Assembly: GCF_012933505.1 (NCBI RefSeq)
Contig: NZ_JABBNB010000039.1
Span: forward strand, 1-63,236
DNA from: Gordonia asplenii
GTDB taxonomy: Bacteria > Actinomycetota > Actinomycetes > Mycobacteriales > Mycobacteriaceae
Reading direction: 5' to 3'
Length of the DNA stretch: 63,236 nucleotides
Shown here: one piece after another, positions 27,052 through 36,266 of the stretch
Position numbering within the stretch: the first letter of the stretch is position 1
Layout of the letters: each line of letters opens with the position of its first letter
The notes under the pieces: model-generated
Told to the model about the DNA's origin: nothing
Database searches by the model: none
The model's input: only the letters and a program-made list of their open reading frames with translations
Position numbers and translations under genes: made by a program

Positions 27052-28071
27052 CTGGCTGCGGACCGCTGGCCTGGGCGTCATCCGCATGCGGTTGGATGCA
27101 GATCACGGACCGGCCCTCTATGACTCGATAAGTAGGGTGTCGCGGCTAATGGTATTGATATCCCTGCGCGCACCCTGCTTCGCCGCATCCTGCTGGTTGA
27201 GCGAGGCGAAGCCGAGTCGAGACCACTGTGACGCTGAGGGTTTCGTCATAGCCCGACCGGTGGGGTTTCGACTCGCTCCGCTCGCTCAACCGGCAGAGGA
27301 ACGCAACGTCATACAACTCTTCAAATGCGACACCCGATTAGTGGATTGTCGCGGCTCAACGGTCGGAGATGCCCGGCGGGTGTTCGACCGGGGCCGCGGT
27401 TGAGTATCGGAGGTACCGTTGCCGCCCTTGGCACGGTTTGAGATGGACTCGCGCCCCTTGCGCACCATTGGTATCAACGAATCGTTCTATCCCCGGCCAC
27501 CAGGGTGTGTCGACTCGCGTCTGGACCTCGCCAATGCCGCGTTTGTCGCTGCAGTAGCGCGTTCACGCGGCGGTGGTCGAACTACCACTGCGGTAACCCG
27601 TTACCGCGGACGTAACCACCGCAGCGCGAAGAGGTTACGGTGCCGCGAATTCGGTTACCGCAGTGCAACATTGGCTACTGCAGTGGGAACGACGTAGCGC
27701 ACCAAGAATTCTGCGCTGCCGCCGCAGCATCGCCACAGTTCCGGCGCACGCCGGGCTGCCGAGGCCCCATCGCACCCCCCGCGGTGCCAGGGTCATTGCA
27801 ACTGACACTGACACCCGCACCGAACGCTCACATGACAACCCCTAGACACAGCACCCACACAACCCCCATCCGCCCCAGCAGTCACAACGAATCGCTTCAC
27901 CCTGCGACCGCCCCCAAGCACCGTCATCGCATCGATACCGGAGTTAGACGCGATACTCCACTACGGCGGACGCATCCAAGATGGAACTGACTGACGGTAA
28001 GCGCCCCACAAGTCTCTTCGCTCCTGGGTAGTGCGACGGCCCGTGTCGGCGCACATCGTCTGTTGAGTTGT
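27052..28071. other. 1-kb non-coding gap with repeats and a GTTACC palindrome cluster
   Basis: No credible gene lies between the convergent neighbours. Family A copies occur at about 27191-27225 and, inverted, at 27266-27295. From 27560 to 27695 there is a cluster of GGTAAC/GTTACC motifs (see the separate entry). The remainder to 28071 is AC-rich, low-complexity sequence. This is one of the longest gene-free stretches in the window. Confidence 0.65.
27590..27607. promoter_or_regulatory. Perfect palindrome GCGGTAAC-CC-GTTACCGC in a motif cluster
   Basis: An 18-base site with 8-base perfect arms. Related half-sites follow within 90 bases: CGTAACCACCGC, GGTTACGGTGCCGC and GGTTACCGCAGTG. They look like a regulator-binding array, but no start codon of a recognised gene is close. 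Function unknown. Confidence 0.4.
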
Positions 28072-29739
28072 TCATGTGCCGATGGCTGGGTCGGCTCGCT
28101 CTTCGGCTCGAAGACGCAGTTCGCGCCGCAGGATCTTTCCGGTGGCGGTAAGTGGCAATTCGTCGACGATCGTAATCTGCCGCGGGTACTGGTAGAACGC
28201 CAGGCGACTCTTCACGTAGGTTTGCAGTTCTGTCCGCAGCTCGTCAGTGCCGTGTATGCCGTTGTTGAGTACGACGAATGCGTGCACCGCCTCGCCTCGC
28301 AACTCGTCAGGCGCGCCGATGACACCCGCCATCGCGACAGCCGGGTGAGTCAGAAGTGTCTCCTCGATCTCCCCAGGGCCGATTCGGTATCCGGCTGAGG
28401 AGATCACGTCATCGGCCCGACCTTGGTAGAAGTAGTTGCCGTCGTCGTCCCGTGTCCCCAGATCTCCCGTATGTATCCATCCGCCGTGGCGCTTCTCCGC
28501 GGTGTGCTCCGGTCTATTCCAGTACTCGATGAACTGACCTGGATTGTCTGCCCGAACGCAGATCTCGCCCACCTGGCCAACTGCTTGCGGCTCGCCGAGC
28601 GAGTCGAGAAGCGCGACGGTGAACCCCGGGAAGGGCCGCCCCATCGAGCCCGGCGGGGCAATCCATTTCGACCGGGCAGTGCCGATGGTCATGTTCATCT
28701 CGGTTTGTCCGTAGAACTCGTTGATGGCAACACCGAATATGGTTTGGACCCAGCTCCGTAACGCCTCTCCGAGCGGTTCGCCGCCAGTTGCCAGTGACCT
28801 GAGCCGTACCCGGCCCGCGGTAGCGGCGTCGACACCGTCTCTGCGCATTTGTTTGAGGGCGGTGGGTGGCACGAACGACGCTGTGACCGCGTGTTCGGCC
28901 ATGATCTGGAGGGCCCTGGTGGCGGTGAACTTGTCTGGACAGGCAACAACTGGGCGGCCCATGGCGAGGGCGGGGAAGAGAACATCGAATAGTCCGCCGA
29001 TCCAGGCCCAATCCGCCGGCGTCCAGAAGATGTCGTCCGGGGTGGGGGCGTCGTCGAAAGCGATGCGCACTCCCGGCATGTGGGCGGGCAGGATGCGGTG
29101 CCCGTGCAGAGCCCCCTTGGGCGGTCCGGTCGTACCGGAGGTGTAGATGATGATGGCCGGTGACGCCGCGGTTGTGATTGCGGCGGTCCGAGATTCATCG
29201 GCCGCGGCGACGACCTCGTCGAACGTCTGGAGGTCGAACCTCGCGTTACCGTCGGCGGCCCGCTCGCCGACCACCAGTACGGTGTGAAGCGAAGGAAGGT
29301 CGGCCAGTCCGGCGTGCACTCGTGAGTAGCTTTCGCTGTCGATGACGAGGACCCGCGCGCCTGAATCTGCAAGACGGTGGGCGACTGCGTCGGAGCCGAA
29401 CTTGACCGACAACGGAACGGTAACCACTCCCGCGCGGAAGCCACCGAGATGTGCGGTGAGCACCTCCACTCCTTGGGGCACCATGATTCCGATGCGATCA
29501 CCCGCGGTCAGACCGAGCGTGGAGGTCAACGCGGACGCGAACCGCCGACTGAGTGCGGTCAGATCGCCGAAGGTGTATCGGTCGATGCGGATGCCGGTGT
29601 CGACGATCAGTGCAAGGTCCTCGCGGCGTTGATCGTCGGTGCATGCAGTGGCGATGTTGAATCGATCGGGGACGCTCCACGTGAACGTCGGAGCGGTGAG
29701 GTCCTGCCACCACGACGGACGCGATGTGGTGGGTGTCAT
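28072..29739 (-). CDS. AMP-dependent acyl-CoA synthetase (acetyl-CoA-synthetase-like)
   Basis: Adenylate-forming ligase of 555 residues. The motifs IYTSGTTGPPKGALHGH, the NEFYGQTEMNM adenine region, GGWIHTGDLGTRDDDG and the C-terminal LTATGKILRRELR (catalytic lysine) are clear. The overall style is that of short/medium-chain acetyl- or butyryl-CoA synthetases. Its ATG overlaps the stop of the MaoC gene by four bases (ATGA). It ends the BVMO 2 operon and would activate the acid released after ester cleavage. Confidence 0.88.
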   Translation of the reverse strand: MTPTTSRPSWWQDLTAPTFTWSVPDRFNIATACTDDQRREDLALIVDTGIRIDRYTFGDLTALSRRFASALTSTLGLTAGDRIGIMVPQGVEVLTAHLGGFRAGVVTVPLSVKFGSDAVAHRLADSGARVLVIDSESYSRVHAGLADLPSLHTVLVVGERAADGNARFDLQTFDEVVAAADESRTAAITTAASPAIIIYTSGTTGPPKGALHGHRILPAHMPGVRIAFDDAPTPDDIFWTPADWAWIGGLFDVLFPALAMGRPVVACPDKFTATRALQIMAEHAVTASFVPPTALKQMRRDGVDAATAGRVRLRSLATGGEPLGEALRSWVQTIFGVAINEFYGQTEMNMTIGTARSKWIAPPGSMGRPFPGFTVALLDSLGEPQAVGQVGEICVRADNPGQFIEYWNRPEHTAEKRHGGWIHTGDLGTRDDDGNYFYQGRADDVISSAGYRIGPGEIEETLLTHPAVAMAGVIGAPDELRGEAVHAFVVLNNGIHGTDELRTELQTYVKSRLAFYQYPRQITIVDELPLTATGKILRRELRLRAEERADPAIGT

Positions 29740-30203
29740 CCTGCGACGACCTGCTCGTTGTCGCGACCGAGGTGTCTGCCGACGAGAAATTGGAAGTCAC
29801 CTTGGAAGACCTTGGTGCCGTCCTGGTTCACCAGCCATGCACGACAGGTGACGACCGCTGTCGCTCCATCGGATCTGTCTCGGAGTCCGAGTACCTCGGA
29901 GTGCGACTGTACGCGATCACCGAAGAACGTCGGCGCGAGAAAGCGGACGTTGTCGAGGCCGTAGAACGCCTGGAAGTAGCGAGGATCCAGTTCGACGAGA
30001 CCCAGTAGCGTCGACAGCATCAGTGCGCCGTGGGCGATTCGCTGTCCGAATCGGTTGGTAGCCGCGTAGTCGGCATCGAGATGCAGTGGGTGTTTGTCGC
30101 CGGTCAGCTCGGCGAAGTCGCGAACGTACTCTTCGGTGACGATGTGCCAGTCCGTCGTCGCGGTGTCGCCTACAGCGATCGCCTCGTAGGGTTTGCTGAT
30201 CAC
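29736..30203 (-). CDS. MaoC-like hot-dog dehydratase
   Basis: Single hot-dog fold protein of 155 residues, the length of R-specific enoyl-CoA hydratases. The hydratase-2 motif region is TGDKHPLHLDADYA, followed by RIAHGALMLSTLLGL. The start is GTG at 30203 with GGAG six bases upstream. It probably hydrates an enoyl-CoA, or acts on a hydroxy acid derivative, in the BVMO 2 pathway. It is translationally coupled to the ligase downstream. Confidence 0.87.
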   Translation of the reverse strand: MISKPYEAIAVGDTATTDWHIVTEEYVRDFAELTGDKHPLHLDADYAATNRFGQRIAHGALMLSTLLGLVELDPRYFQAFYGLDNVRFLAPTFFGDRVQSHSEVLGLRDRSDGATAVVTCRAWLVNQDGTKVFQGDFQFLVGRHLGRDNEQVVAG

Positions 30204-30310
30204 TTGTGCTCCTGGTTTGGCAGATAGGGATCAAGGGCGTTGCTCGGTTCGAACTCCCCGGAGTGGGCCCCTCCTGCCGGAGGGTGCCCGCTACCGGGAG
30301 CTCGTACTGA

Positions 30311-30625
30311 TCAGATCGGCTTGATCTCGCTGATCTGGAACGTCGGCTCGATGTTCGTGTAGTTCGCGACGTCGGCCAGGATCTCCTCGGCGTGCGGCGC
30401 GAACGCGCCTTGGAATGCCTCGACGGAGTCGAAGTGCAGATGACACAGCGCGACATAGGGCGGCTTCTCACCGGGAGTTCCGCTGGCCAGCCCCTGCTCG
30501 GCCTGGCTGTCCAGCAACGCCGAACCGAGCTTCGCCTGAACCATCGGCATGTGCTTGGTCACGTAGTAGTCGATATCGAATGAGGCGTCATCGGAGTTGG
30601 CGTAGAGCACGCTGACGGTGATCAT
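30311..30625 (-). CDS. EthD-family protein
   Basis: Small ferredoxin-like-fold protein of 104 residues. The N-terminal block VSVLYANSDDASFDIDYYV, then KHMPMVQAKLG, matches the EthD family. Its first member is needed for ethyl tert-butyl ether degradation; others act in lactone or polyketide chemistry. It lies between BVMO 2 and the MaoC gene. A GAAAAGGAACAACG ribosome site precedes the ATG. A supporting role in the BVMO 2 pathway is likely, but the activity cannot be named. Confidence 0.85.
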   Translation of the reverse strand: MITVSVLYANSDDASFDIDYYVTKHMPMVQAKLGSALLDSQAEQGLASGTPGEKPPYVALCHLHFDSVEAFQGAFAPHAEEILADVANYTNIEPTFQISEIKPI

Positions 30626-30704
30626 CGTTGTTCCTTTTCGTTGAGTTGATCTGCATACGTAGATCGCCCGGCCAGTGCGTCGGCCGGGCGATCAGGCCTG
30701 GCTG

Positions 30705-32339
30705 CTACGAGTTGACAGTCGCCCTTTGCAGTGCGAAGCCGCGGTAGTTGTCGGCCGCGATCTCATAGCAGAGCGCCCGATACGTTGGCGACCCGCCGAG
30801 GTACATCAGCGGAGAGATTGGTTTGCCGGGGATGTTGGCACCCATGAAGAAGGACTTTGCAAGTGGGAAGAGGGTCGCGTCGGCGAGGGTGCGCACCGTC
30901 TCCACCCATTCGGTCTCGGACTCGGCGGTCGGCTCGATGGTGTCGATATCGTTGTCGACCAGATACCTGATGGTCTCCGATGCGAAGTTGACATGGTCCT
31001 CGATCGCCAGCGGATTGTTCGTCAGTGCGACATGGCTCTGAGGTCCGGTGATCATGAAGAAGTTCGGGAACCCGTGCGAGGCGATGCCGAGGTAGGTTTC
31101 CGGGCCGTCCGCCCATTTTTCGTTGAGGGTCAGTCCATTCCGGCCGACGACGCCCATCTCGAGCAACGCTCCGGTCGAGAAGTTGAAGCCCATCGCGGAG
31201 ATGAGGACGTCGAACTCGTACTCGGTGTCGCCGACGCGCACCCCCTTCTCGGTGACCTCTTGGATCGGGTTCGCACGGACGTCGACGAGCGTGACATTGT
31301 CGCGGTTGTACACCTCGAAGTAGTTCGTCTCCATCGGCGCGCGCTTCGTACCGAACGGGTGGTCATGAGGCGTCAGCATCGCGGCCACCGAGGGATCCTC
31401 TACACGTTTGGCGATCTGCTCGCGCAGGTACTCGGCGAGCGTGTCGTTCGACTCCTTGTCGAAGAGCAGGTCGCCGTAGGTTCCGACGAGGATGTGGAAC
31501 CCGCCTACGTCGTAATACATCCGGTCATAGGCCGCCTTGCGTTCTTCTTCGCCAGCGGCTTTTGCCGACTCGCCAGGCTCGTCGGAAACGATGCCCATGA
31601 AGTTGTGGAGCGCGCCCTCACGGATATCCGGATAGTTCTTGACACGCTCCTCGTGCTCGGCCTCGGAGACCGGCCGGTTGCGCAGCGGGCACGCGAAGTT
31701 CGGGGTGCGCTGGAAGACGGTGAGGTGTCCGACCTCGGACGCGATCGTCTGGATTACCTGAATACCGGAGGCACCCGTCCCGATGATCCCGACTCGCTTG
31801 CCTGCCAGGTCGACCGGCTCGTGCGGCCAGCGGTGTGTCGAGATCAGTTGACCCTTGAAGTTGTCGATTCCGGGGAACTCCGGCTTCTTCGGAATACTCA
31901 GGTTTCCAGCTCCGGAGACGATGAAGCGAGCAGTCGTCGTCTCGCCGGCATCGGTGCCGACGTGCCACACGGATGCAGCATCGTCCCACACCATAGAGGT
32001 TATACGCGTGTTGAATTGAACACTGCGGCGAATATCGAATTTGTCGGCGACGTGATTCAGATAAGCGAGGATCTCCGGCTGGGCCGCATAGCGTTCGCTC
32101 CATTTCCACTCACTCTGGAGCTCTTCGGAAAACGAATACGAGTAGTGAGCGCTCTCGATGTCGCAGCGCGCGCCCGGGTACCTGTTCCAGAACCACGTGC
32201 CCCCCACATCGGAGCCGGCCTCGAAAGTGCGTACCGCGAGTCCGAGCTGGTCACGCAGATAATGAGTGGCGTATATCCCGACGAATCCGGTGCCTACAAC
32301 TACTACATCGACGTCGGCTTGTTCATTGAATTGAGTCAT
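30705..32339 (-). CDS. Baeyer-Villiger flavin monooxygenase (BVMO 2)
   Basis: FAD- and NADPH-dependent monooxygenase of 544 residues, similar to cyclohexanone and phenylacetone monooxygenases. The FAD motif GTGFVG is at 16-21, the signature GGTWFWNRYPGARCD at 46-60 and the NADP motif GTGASG at 187-192. The fingerprint FxGxxxHxxxW[P/D] is FKGQLISTHRWP at 161-172, with Phe, Gly, Trp and Pro kept but Ser167 in place of His. It heads a four-gene minus-strand operon with EthD, MaoC and acyl-CoA ligase genes and diverges from a LysR gene. Confidence 0.92.
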   Translation of the reverse strand: MTQFNEQADVDVVVVGTGFVGIYATHYLRDQLGLAVRTFEAGSDVGGTWFWNRYPGARCDIESAHYSYSFSEELQSEWKWSERYAAQPEILAYLNHVADKFDIRRSVQFNTRITSMVWDDAASVWHVGTDAGETTTARFIVSGAGNLSIPKKPEFPGIDNFKGQLISTHRWPHEPVDLAGKRVGIIGTGASGIQVIQTIASEVGHLTVFQRTPNFACPLRNRPVSEAEHEERVKNYPDIREGALHNFMGIVSDEPGESAKAAGEEERKAAYDRMYYDVGGFHILVGTYGDLLFDKESNDTLAEYLREQIAKRVEDPSVAAMLTPHDHPFGTKRAPMETNYFEVYNRDNVTLVDVRANPIQEVTEKGVRVGDTEYEFDVLISAMGFNFSTGALLEMGVVGRNGLTLNEKWADGPETYLGIASHGFPNFFMITGPQSHVALTNNPLAIEDHVNFASETIRYLVDNDIDTIEPTAESETEWVETVRTLADATLFPLAKSFFMGANIPGKPISPLMYLGGSPTYRALCYEIAADNYRGFALQRATVNS

Positions 32340-32761
32340 AGGTCACACTGTAGATTCAGATTTTCCAGCCTTGGTAATACCGATTTCTTATTGCCCCGCG
32401 ACCGGTATTCGACTTCCCGGAATGCACTGGCGCGGCTCGTCCACGCGCCGCGGAACAACTCCCGTCCGTCGACGCCGCAGGGCCGGCGAGCCAGAGCGGG
32501 CGCGATGATCGAGCTGGGAGGTAACAGATCCCCCGCGCGGGTGTCGGCCTGAGCGCTGGCCCGCGCGGTCATCCACGCCGATCAACTGATCGGCAGACCT
32601 CTCTGACCTCATGCGATGGGGCTCGCCAGGACCTATCGAGTGATCGGTTTTGCTTGACTGCGCCCCATGTCATGGGTACCCTCTGTTGTGCCGACGGGAT
32701 CTCTATCACTTGTGTGATCAAGAGTGTTGCAGTTCAGAACCGAACGCCTAGGAGTCGATCA
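32340..32761. other. Divergent promoter region of BVMO 2 and LysR genes
   Basis: This is a 422-base gap without a credible gene. The half next to BVMO 2 is AT-richer and probably holds its promoter. The other half holds the palindrome ATCACTTGTGTGAT at 32705-32718, about 45 bases before the LysR start. Long divergent regions like this are normal for LysR control. No other structure was recognised. Confidence 0.6.
32705..32718. promoter_or_regulatory. Palindrome ATCACTTGTGTGAT, candidate LysR site
   Basis: The arms ATCAC/GTGAT form a short dyad within TATCACTTGTGTGATCAAGA. The arrangement is compatible with a LysR-type T-N11-A box or with a CRP-like site. Position near the LysR promoter is the only support. 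Confidence 0.4.
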
Positions 32762-33694
32762 ATGGATGTCCGCACCCTCCGCTACTTCTTGCTCGTCGCC
32801 GAAGAGGGAAGCATCCACGGCGGAGCCCGCAGAGCAATGGTCGCGCAGCCGGCTGTCACCGTCGCGATCAAGAAGCTGGAGTCGAGACTCGGTCATCGGG
32901 TGTTCGTCCGGTCCCCGCAAGGAGTCGAGCTCACCCCCGCCGGGCGGACACTATTGGTTCACGCGCGAGACCTTTTGCGGCGCATCGACGAGTTCGAGCG
33001 CGATGCACACGAGCTGACCTCGCAACCGCCCACCTTTACAGTCGGGTTGCTCGCAGGTCCCGCATCCGCGGGCGAGTTGAGTCTCCCGATCATCGAGACT
33101 TTCCGCGCAAAGCGGCCAGACCTCGACCTGCGTGTCAGGCAACTACGCTTCGATGACCATTTCGATGCCATCCTCGACGGAGCCGTGGACGTAGCGGTCG
33201 TCCGATCTCCCTTCATGCACGACGACCTCGACTTCTCTCCGCTGTTCGACGAGCCGACAGTGGCGGTGGCAAGCGTGGAACATCCGTTCGCGCAACGTGA
33301 GGAAGTCACGATGGACGACGTGCTCGGCGAACGGCCCCTCGAGGTGGCTCAAGCGCCGACAGTCTGGCGCGATTTCTGGAGCTTCGCAGACTACCGATCG
33401 TCGACTCTAGGCGCGATCAATTCCAACGCAACGACGGTAATGGAGTACTCCGCCGACGTACTCAAGAACCGCACCGTCAGCCCAATGGCCCTAAGCGGAT
33501 GGCGGCTCGGAGGTATCAGCGGGTCGAATGCCCTGCGCGCCATGCGAATCGTGGATGCTCCACGCAGCGTGATTGGCGTTGGGCGACGCGCCGGCGACTC
33601 TCGCGACGACGTGCTTGACTTCGTCACGGTCGCCCACGACATCTCGGCGCGCCTGGTCTCGTGGGTTCCCGATGCCGAAACAGTGAGCGCCTGA
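32762..33694 (+). CDS. LysR-family transcriptional regulator
   Basis: LysR-type regulator of 310 residues. The winged helix-turn-helix is at 1-60 (MDVRTLRYFLLVAEEGSIHG, AQPAVTVAIKKLESRLG), followed by a two-lobed effector-binding domain. I start it at ATG 32762, six bases after GGAG, rather than at the upstream in-frame ATG. It diverges from the BVMO 2 operon, the usual layout for a LysR activator of an adjacent pathway. The inducer is not known. Confidence 0.92.
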   Translation: MDVRTLRYFLLVAEEGSIHGGARRAMVAQPAVTVAIKKLESRLGHRVFVRSPQGVELTPAGRTLLVHARDLLRRIDEFERDAHELTSQPPTFTVGLLAGPASAGELSLPIIETFRAKRPDLDLRVRQLRFDDHFDAILDGAVDVAVVRSPFMHDDLDFSPLFDEPTVAVASVEHPFAQREEVTMDDVLGERPLEVAQAPTVWRDFWSFADYRSSTLGAINSNATTVMEYSADVLKNRTVSPMALSGWRLGGISGSNALRAMRIVDAPRSVIGVGRRAGDSRDDVLDFVTVAHDISARLVSWVPDAETVSA

Positions 33695-33725
33695 GCCCGC
33701 CTCGGCGAGACACCCTACGATCCAT

Positions 33726-33760
33726 CCGTGAGCATTCTCGGCGAGCTCATTTGCTCACGG
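33726..33760. terminator. Bidirectional hairpin between LysR and TetR genes
   Basis: A 9-base perfect stem CCGTGAGCA/TGCTCACGG with a 17-base loop lies in the 77-base gap where the LysR (plus) and TetR (minus) genes converge. It has no T-run, so termination is likely but not certain. Confidence 0.55.
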
Positions 33761-33771
33761 GAAGGGAGGCG

Positions 33772-34443
33772 TCAACGTCGCGCGACAGTGCCGATACCCC
33801 AGACATCAGTGAAACGTGAGTCTGGTTCGCTGCTCAACCGGCGGGGGGTTTCGAGGAACTCGACGCCCGCGATCTCGTCGCGATTGATCGACACCATTCG
33901 ACATGCAACATTTACGAAGAAGTTCTGCACTTCCACCAATTGAACGCGCCCGTCCGGCCTGTACCAATGAGCAACGCCGGTGCACATTTCGAGAATGGCT
34001 AGTCTGCTCAATCCGACATCTAACAGATCGAAGGCGCCGAAACGCTGCCCCCTCTCCAGTACTTGCCCGAACATAGACTCGTACTCGTCGCGCATCTTCT
34101 GCATCTCGACCCGATTGACCTCAGTCAAGCCGCGCATCTCGTACTCCGCTACTCGGCACGTGAGCGGGTTGACCGCTGTGATGCCGACGTGGGAGCCAAC
34201 CAGCCCTGCCAGTTGAACCGCTGGATCGGCGCTGCGTCGCATGGCCCGTACTCCGGCCTCGGCCAATTCGAGCAGACACTCGTTAATGATCGATGCGAGC
34301 AGCGATTCCTTATTCCCGAAGTAGTGATAGATGGTCGCCGAGGTAATCCCGGCTTCCGCGCCCAACTCACGAATCCCAGTCGCGGCAAAACCTCGACGCG
34401 CAAAGAGCGAGACGGCGGCTTGCTGCACCCCAGACGGGTCCAT
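33772..34443 (-). CDS. TetR-family transcriptional regulator
   Basis: TetR-type repressor of 223 residues. The DNA-binding part is AAVSLFARRGFAATGIRELG, GITSATIYHYFGNKESLL at about residues 9-47. The C-terminal half has the TetR_C-like tract found near fatty-acid genes. I start at ATG 34443 (MDPSGVQQA), preceded by AGAGGGAGA. The longer open frame has no better start. It diverges from an HSL esterase over a 377-base gap and may control the esterase-VOC pair. Confidence 0.86.
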   Translation of the reverse strand: MDPSGVQQAAVSLFARRGFAATGIRELGAEAGITSATIYHYFGNKESLLASIINECLLELAEAGVRAMRRSADPAVQLAGLVGSHVGITAVNPLTCRVAEYEMRGLTEVNRVEMQKMRDEYESMFGQVLERGQRFGAFDLLDVGLSRLAILEMCTGVAHWYRPDGRVQLVEVQNFFVNVACRMVSINRDEIAGVEFLETPRRLSSEPDSRFTDVWGIGTVARR

Positions 34444-34820
34444 CGCTTGGCTCTCCCTCTTGTCAACGATGGTGCCAGGCCACGGACTCAGCCGTCCGAC
34501 TACCGATCGATCTTGATTGGTGAATGCGCTTGCGCCTGTGCACGTGATCATACCGCTGCAGATCGATCGATTGGCAACCTTCCGATGCGGTGTCCCGCAC
34601 TCCCTTCGACGCCGGTGGGGTAGCTGGTCTGCGGGCCATTGACGGTCGGCGCAGCGTCGAGCGATAGGGCGATAACCAAACGGCATTACCCGGCTCTACT
34701 CGTCACGGTGTGACACTCGACACGCGTCCGATTGCGGGTTGCGACTTCGCAGCCGAGGCCGCCGCTCACCGCACCGGAAACACATTCCGTGATGTCTTCT
34801 CTATGAAAGGTTGAGGTCTC
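34444..34820. other. Divergent region between TetR and esterase genes
   Basis: A 377-base gap without a credible gene. It contains two related ATCGATC-TTGATTGG / ATCGATCGATTGG stretches at about 34503-34522 and 34561-34575. It also has the dyad GTCACGGTGTGAC at 34702-34714, just over 100 bases before the esterase start. These are candidate control sites for the TetR. Confidence 0.5.
34702..34714. promoter_or_regulatory. Dyad GTCAC-GGT-GTGAC, candidate operator
   Basis: A perfect 5-base dyad lies upstream of the esterase gene, in the divergent region shared with a TetR gene. Inferred only from symmetry and location. Confidence 0.35.
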
Positions 34821-35732
34821 ATGCCGAACTCCGATTCGAGTCTGTTGGCCAACGAGTTCCGCGCACTACGCGAACTCATGGCCGCTGATCCGGCGATGGA
34901 ACTGGAAATCCTGCGGGCCCTGTTCGAACAGCTCGGAAGGGCCACCGCCGAACCCACGGACGTGACCTATTCCGAGGTGGACGCGGGCGGCGTCAATGCT
35001 CTGTGGTGTCTTCCCGTCGACAGGGACACCTCCAAAGTCCTCGTGTACACCCACGGTGGTGGCGCGGCCAACACCGCGTCGAGCCACCGCAAGTTCGCGG
35101 CACATCTCGCCAAGGCCAGCGGTGCCGCCGCACTGGTCGTCGACTTCCGGCGCGCCCCCGAGCACCCCTTCCCTGCCCAAATCGAGGACGCCACAACAGT
35201 TTACGACTGGCTCCTGGAACAGAATCCGACCGCCGCAGTCGCCGTGGTCGGTGACTCCGCAGGCGGAAATGTGGCCATCGGCTCGGTACTGCGGCTGCGA
35301 GAGCTCGGGCGAACCCTGCCCCAGGCGGTCGCCGTCTTTTCGCCGTTCCTCGACATGGAGAACACCGGTGCCACTCTCGACGATCCAGAAGGCAAGGACG
35401 TCTTCATCGACCGTGGACTCGTGGAGCTGATGTCTGCGCTCCTTCTGGGCGCCGACAGTACGCCAACCGATCCGATTGCGAACCCGCTGCACGCCGATCT
35501 CACGGGATTCCCTCCCACGTACGTCGCGGTCGGCGGGGCCGAAGCACTGCTCGACGATAGTCGACGCTTCGTCGACCGAGCACGTGCGACAGGCGTCGAA
35601 GTCGAATTCGAGATCGCCCCGGAGGAGCAGCACATCTACATGTTCGCAGCAGGTCGTGACGCGACGGCTGATGCCACGGTCAAAGCAATCGGCGACTGGC
35701 TGCGCGCCACCCTCGACCGACCCCACGACTGA
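34821..35732 (+). CDS. HSL-family alpha/beta-hydrolase (esterase)
   Basis: Carboxylesterase of 303 residues in the hormone-sensitive lipase family. The oxyanion motif HGGG is at 78-81, with Ala in place of the usual Trp/Phe that follows. The nucleophile motif GDSAGG is at 144-149 (Ser146), the acidic residue probably in GGAEALLDD and the histidine in EEQHIYMFAAG. The ribosome site GAAAGGTTGAGG precedes the ATG. With the VOC protein 45 bases downstream it forms a two-gene plus-strand unit. It could hydrolyse esters made by BVMO 2 nearby. Confidence 0.88.
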   Translation: MPNSDSSLLANEFRALRELMAADPAMELEILRALFEQLGRATAEPTDVTYSEVDAGGVNALWCLPVDRDTSKVLVYTHGGGAANTASSHRKFAAHLAKASGAAALVVDFRRAPEHPFPAQIEDATTVYDWLLEQNPTAAVAVVGDSAGGNVAIGSVLRLRELGRTLPQAVAVFSPFLDMENTGATLDDPEGKDVFIDRGLVELMSALLLGADSTPTDPIANPLHADLTGFPPTYVAVGGAEALLDDSRRFVDRARATGVEVEFEIAPEEQHIYMFAAGRDATADATVKAIGDWLRATLDRPHD

Positions 35733-35777
35733 ACGACCCCAAACCACCCACAAAAAAGAGAGAAGTAAGGAACTGTA

Positions 35778-36266
35778 ATGAAATACCACCACATCGCGGT
35801 TTTCGTCAGTGACGCCGAAGAATCCCTCAAGCTCTACCGAGATATCCTCGGGTTCAAGGTCGTCACCGATACGATCATTCCCGACCGCCCCGAGGGAACA
35901 TTCTTCGATCAGAAAACGCTGGACGACATCTTCAAGGTCGAAGGGTCGAAGTCGCGGATGGTCCTGCTCGCTCCCCCAGAAGTCGACGGCACCTTCCTCG
36001 AATTCCAGCAGCCTCTCAACCCACCGGTCCAACGCAAGCCGAAGGAAACACTTCGGTATGCCCACACCGGCATCTCCGAACTCGGCTTCGAGGTCACCGA
36101 CATCGACCAATGGTTCGAGAAGGTCAGAAGCGCAGGATACGAGACCCAGACAGAGTACGTCTGGGAAGCCGGGGGCATCGTGCGCTCGTTCCTCTTCTAC
36201 GATCCCGACGGCAACATGGTCCAGCTCTGCGAGAACCTCGTCGACATGAAGGCAGCCTTCGCCTGA
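35778..36266 (+). CDS. VOC/glyoxalase-family protein
   Basis: Vicinal-oxygen-chelate fold protein of 162 residues built of two beta-alpha-beta-beta-beta modules. Potential metal ligands are the His pair in KYHHIAVFV, the Glu-containing strand GTFLEFQQPL, the HTGISELGFEV strand and YDPDGNMVQLCE (Glu near the end). The spacing resembles methylmalonyl-CoA epimerase or glyoxalase relatives. The ribosome site GAGAGAAGTAAGGA precedes the ATG. It follows the esterase in the same transcript. The reaction is not predictable. Confidence 0.85.
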   Translation: MKYHHIAVFVSDAEESLKLYRDILGFKVVTDTIIPDRPEGTFFDQKTLDDIFKVEGSKSRMVLLAPPEVDGTFLEFQQPLNPPVQRKPKETLRYAHTGISELGFEVTDIDQWFEKVRSAGYETQTEYVWEAGGIVRSFLFYDPDGNMVQLCENLVDMKAAFA

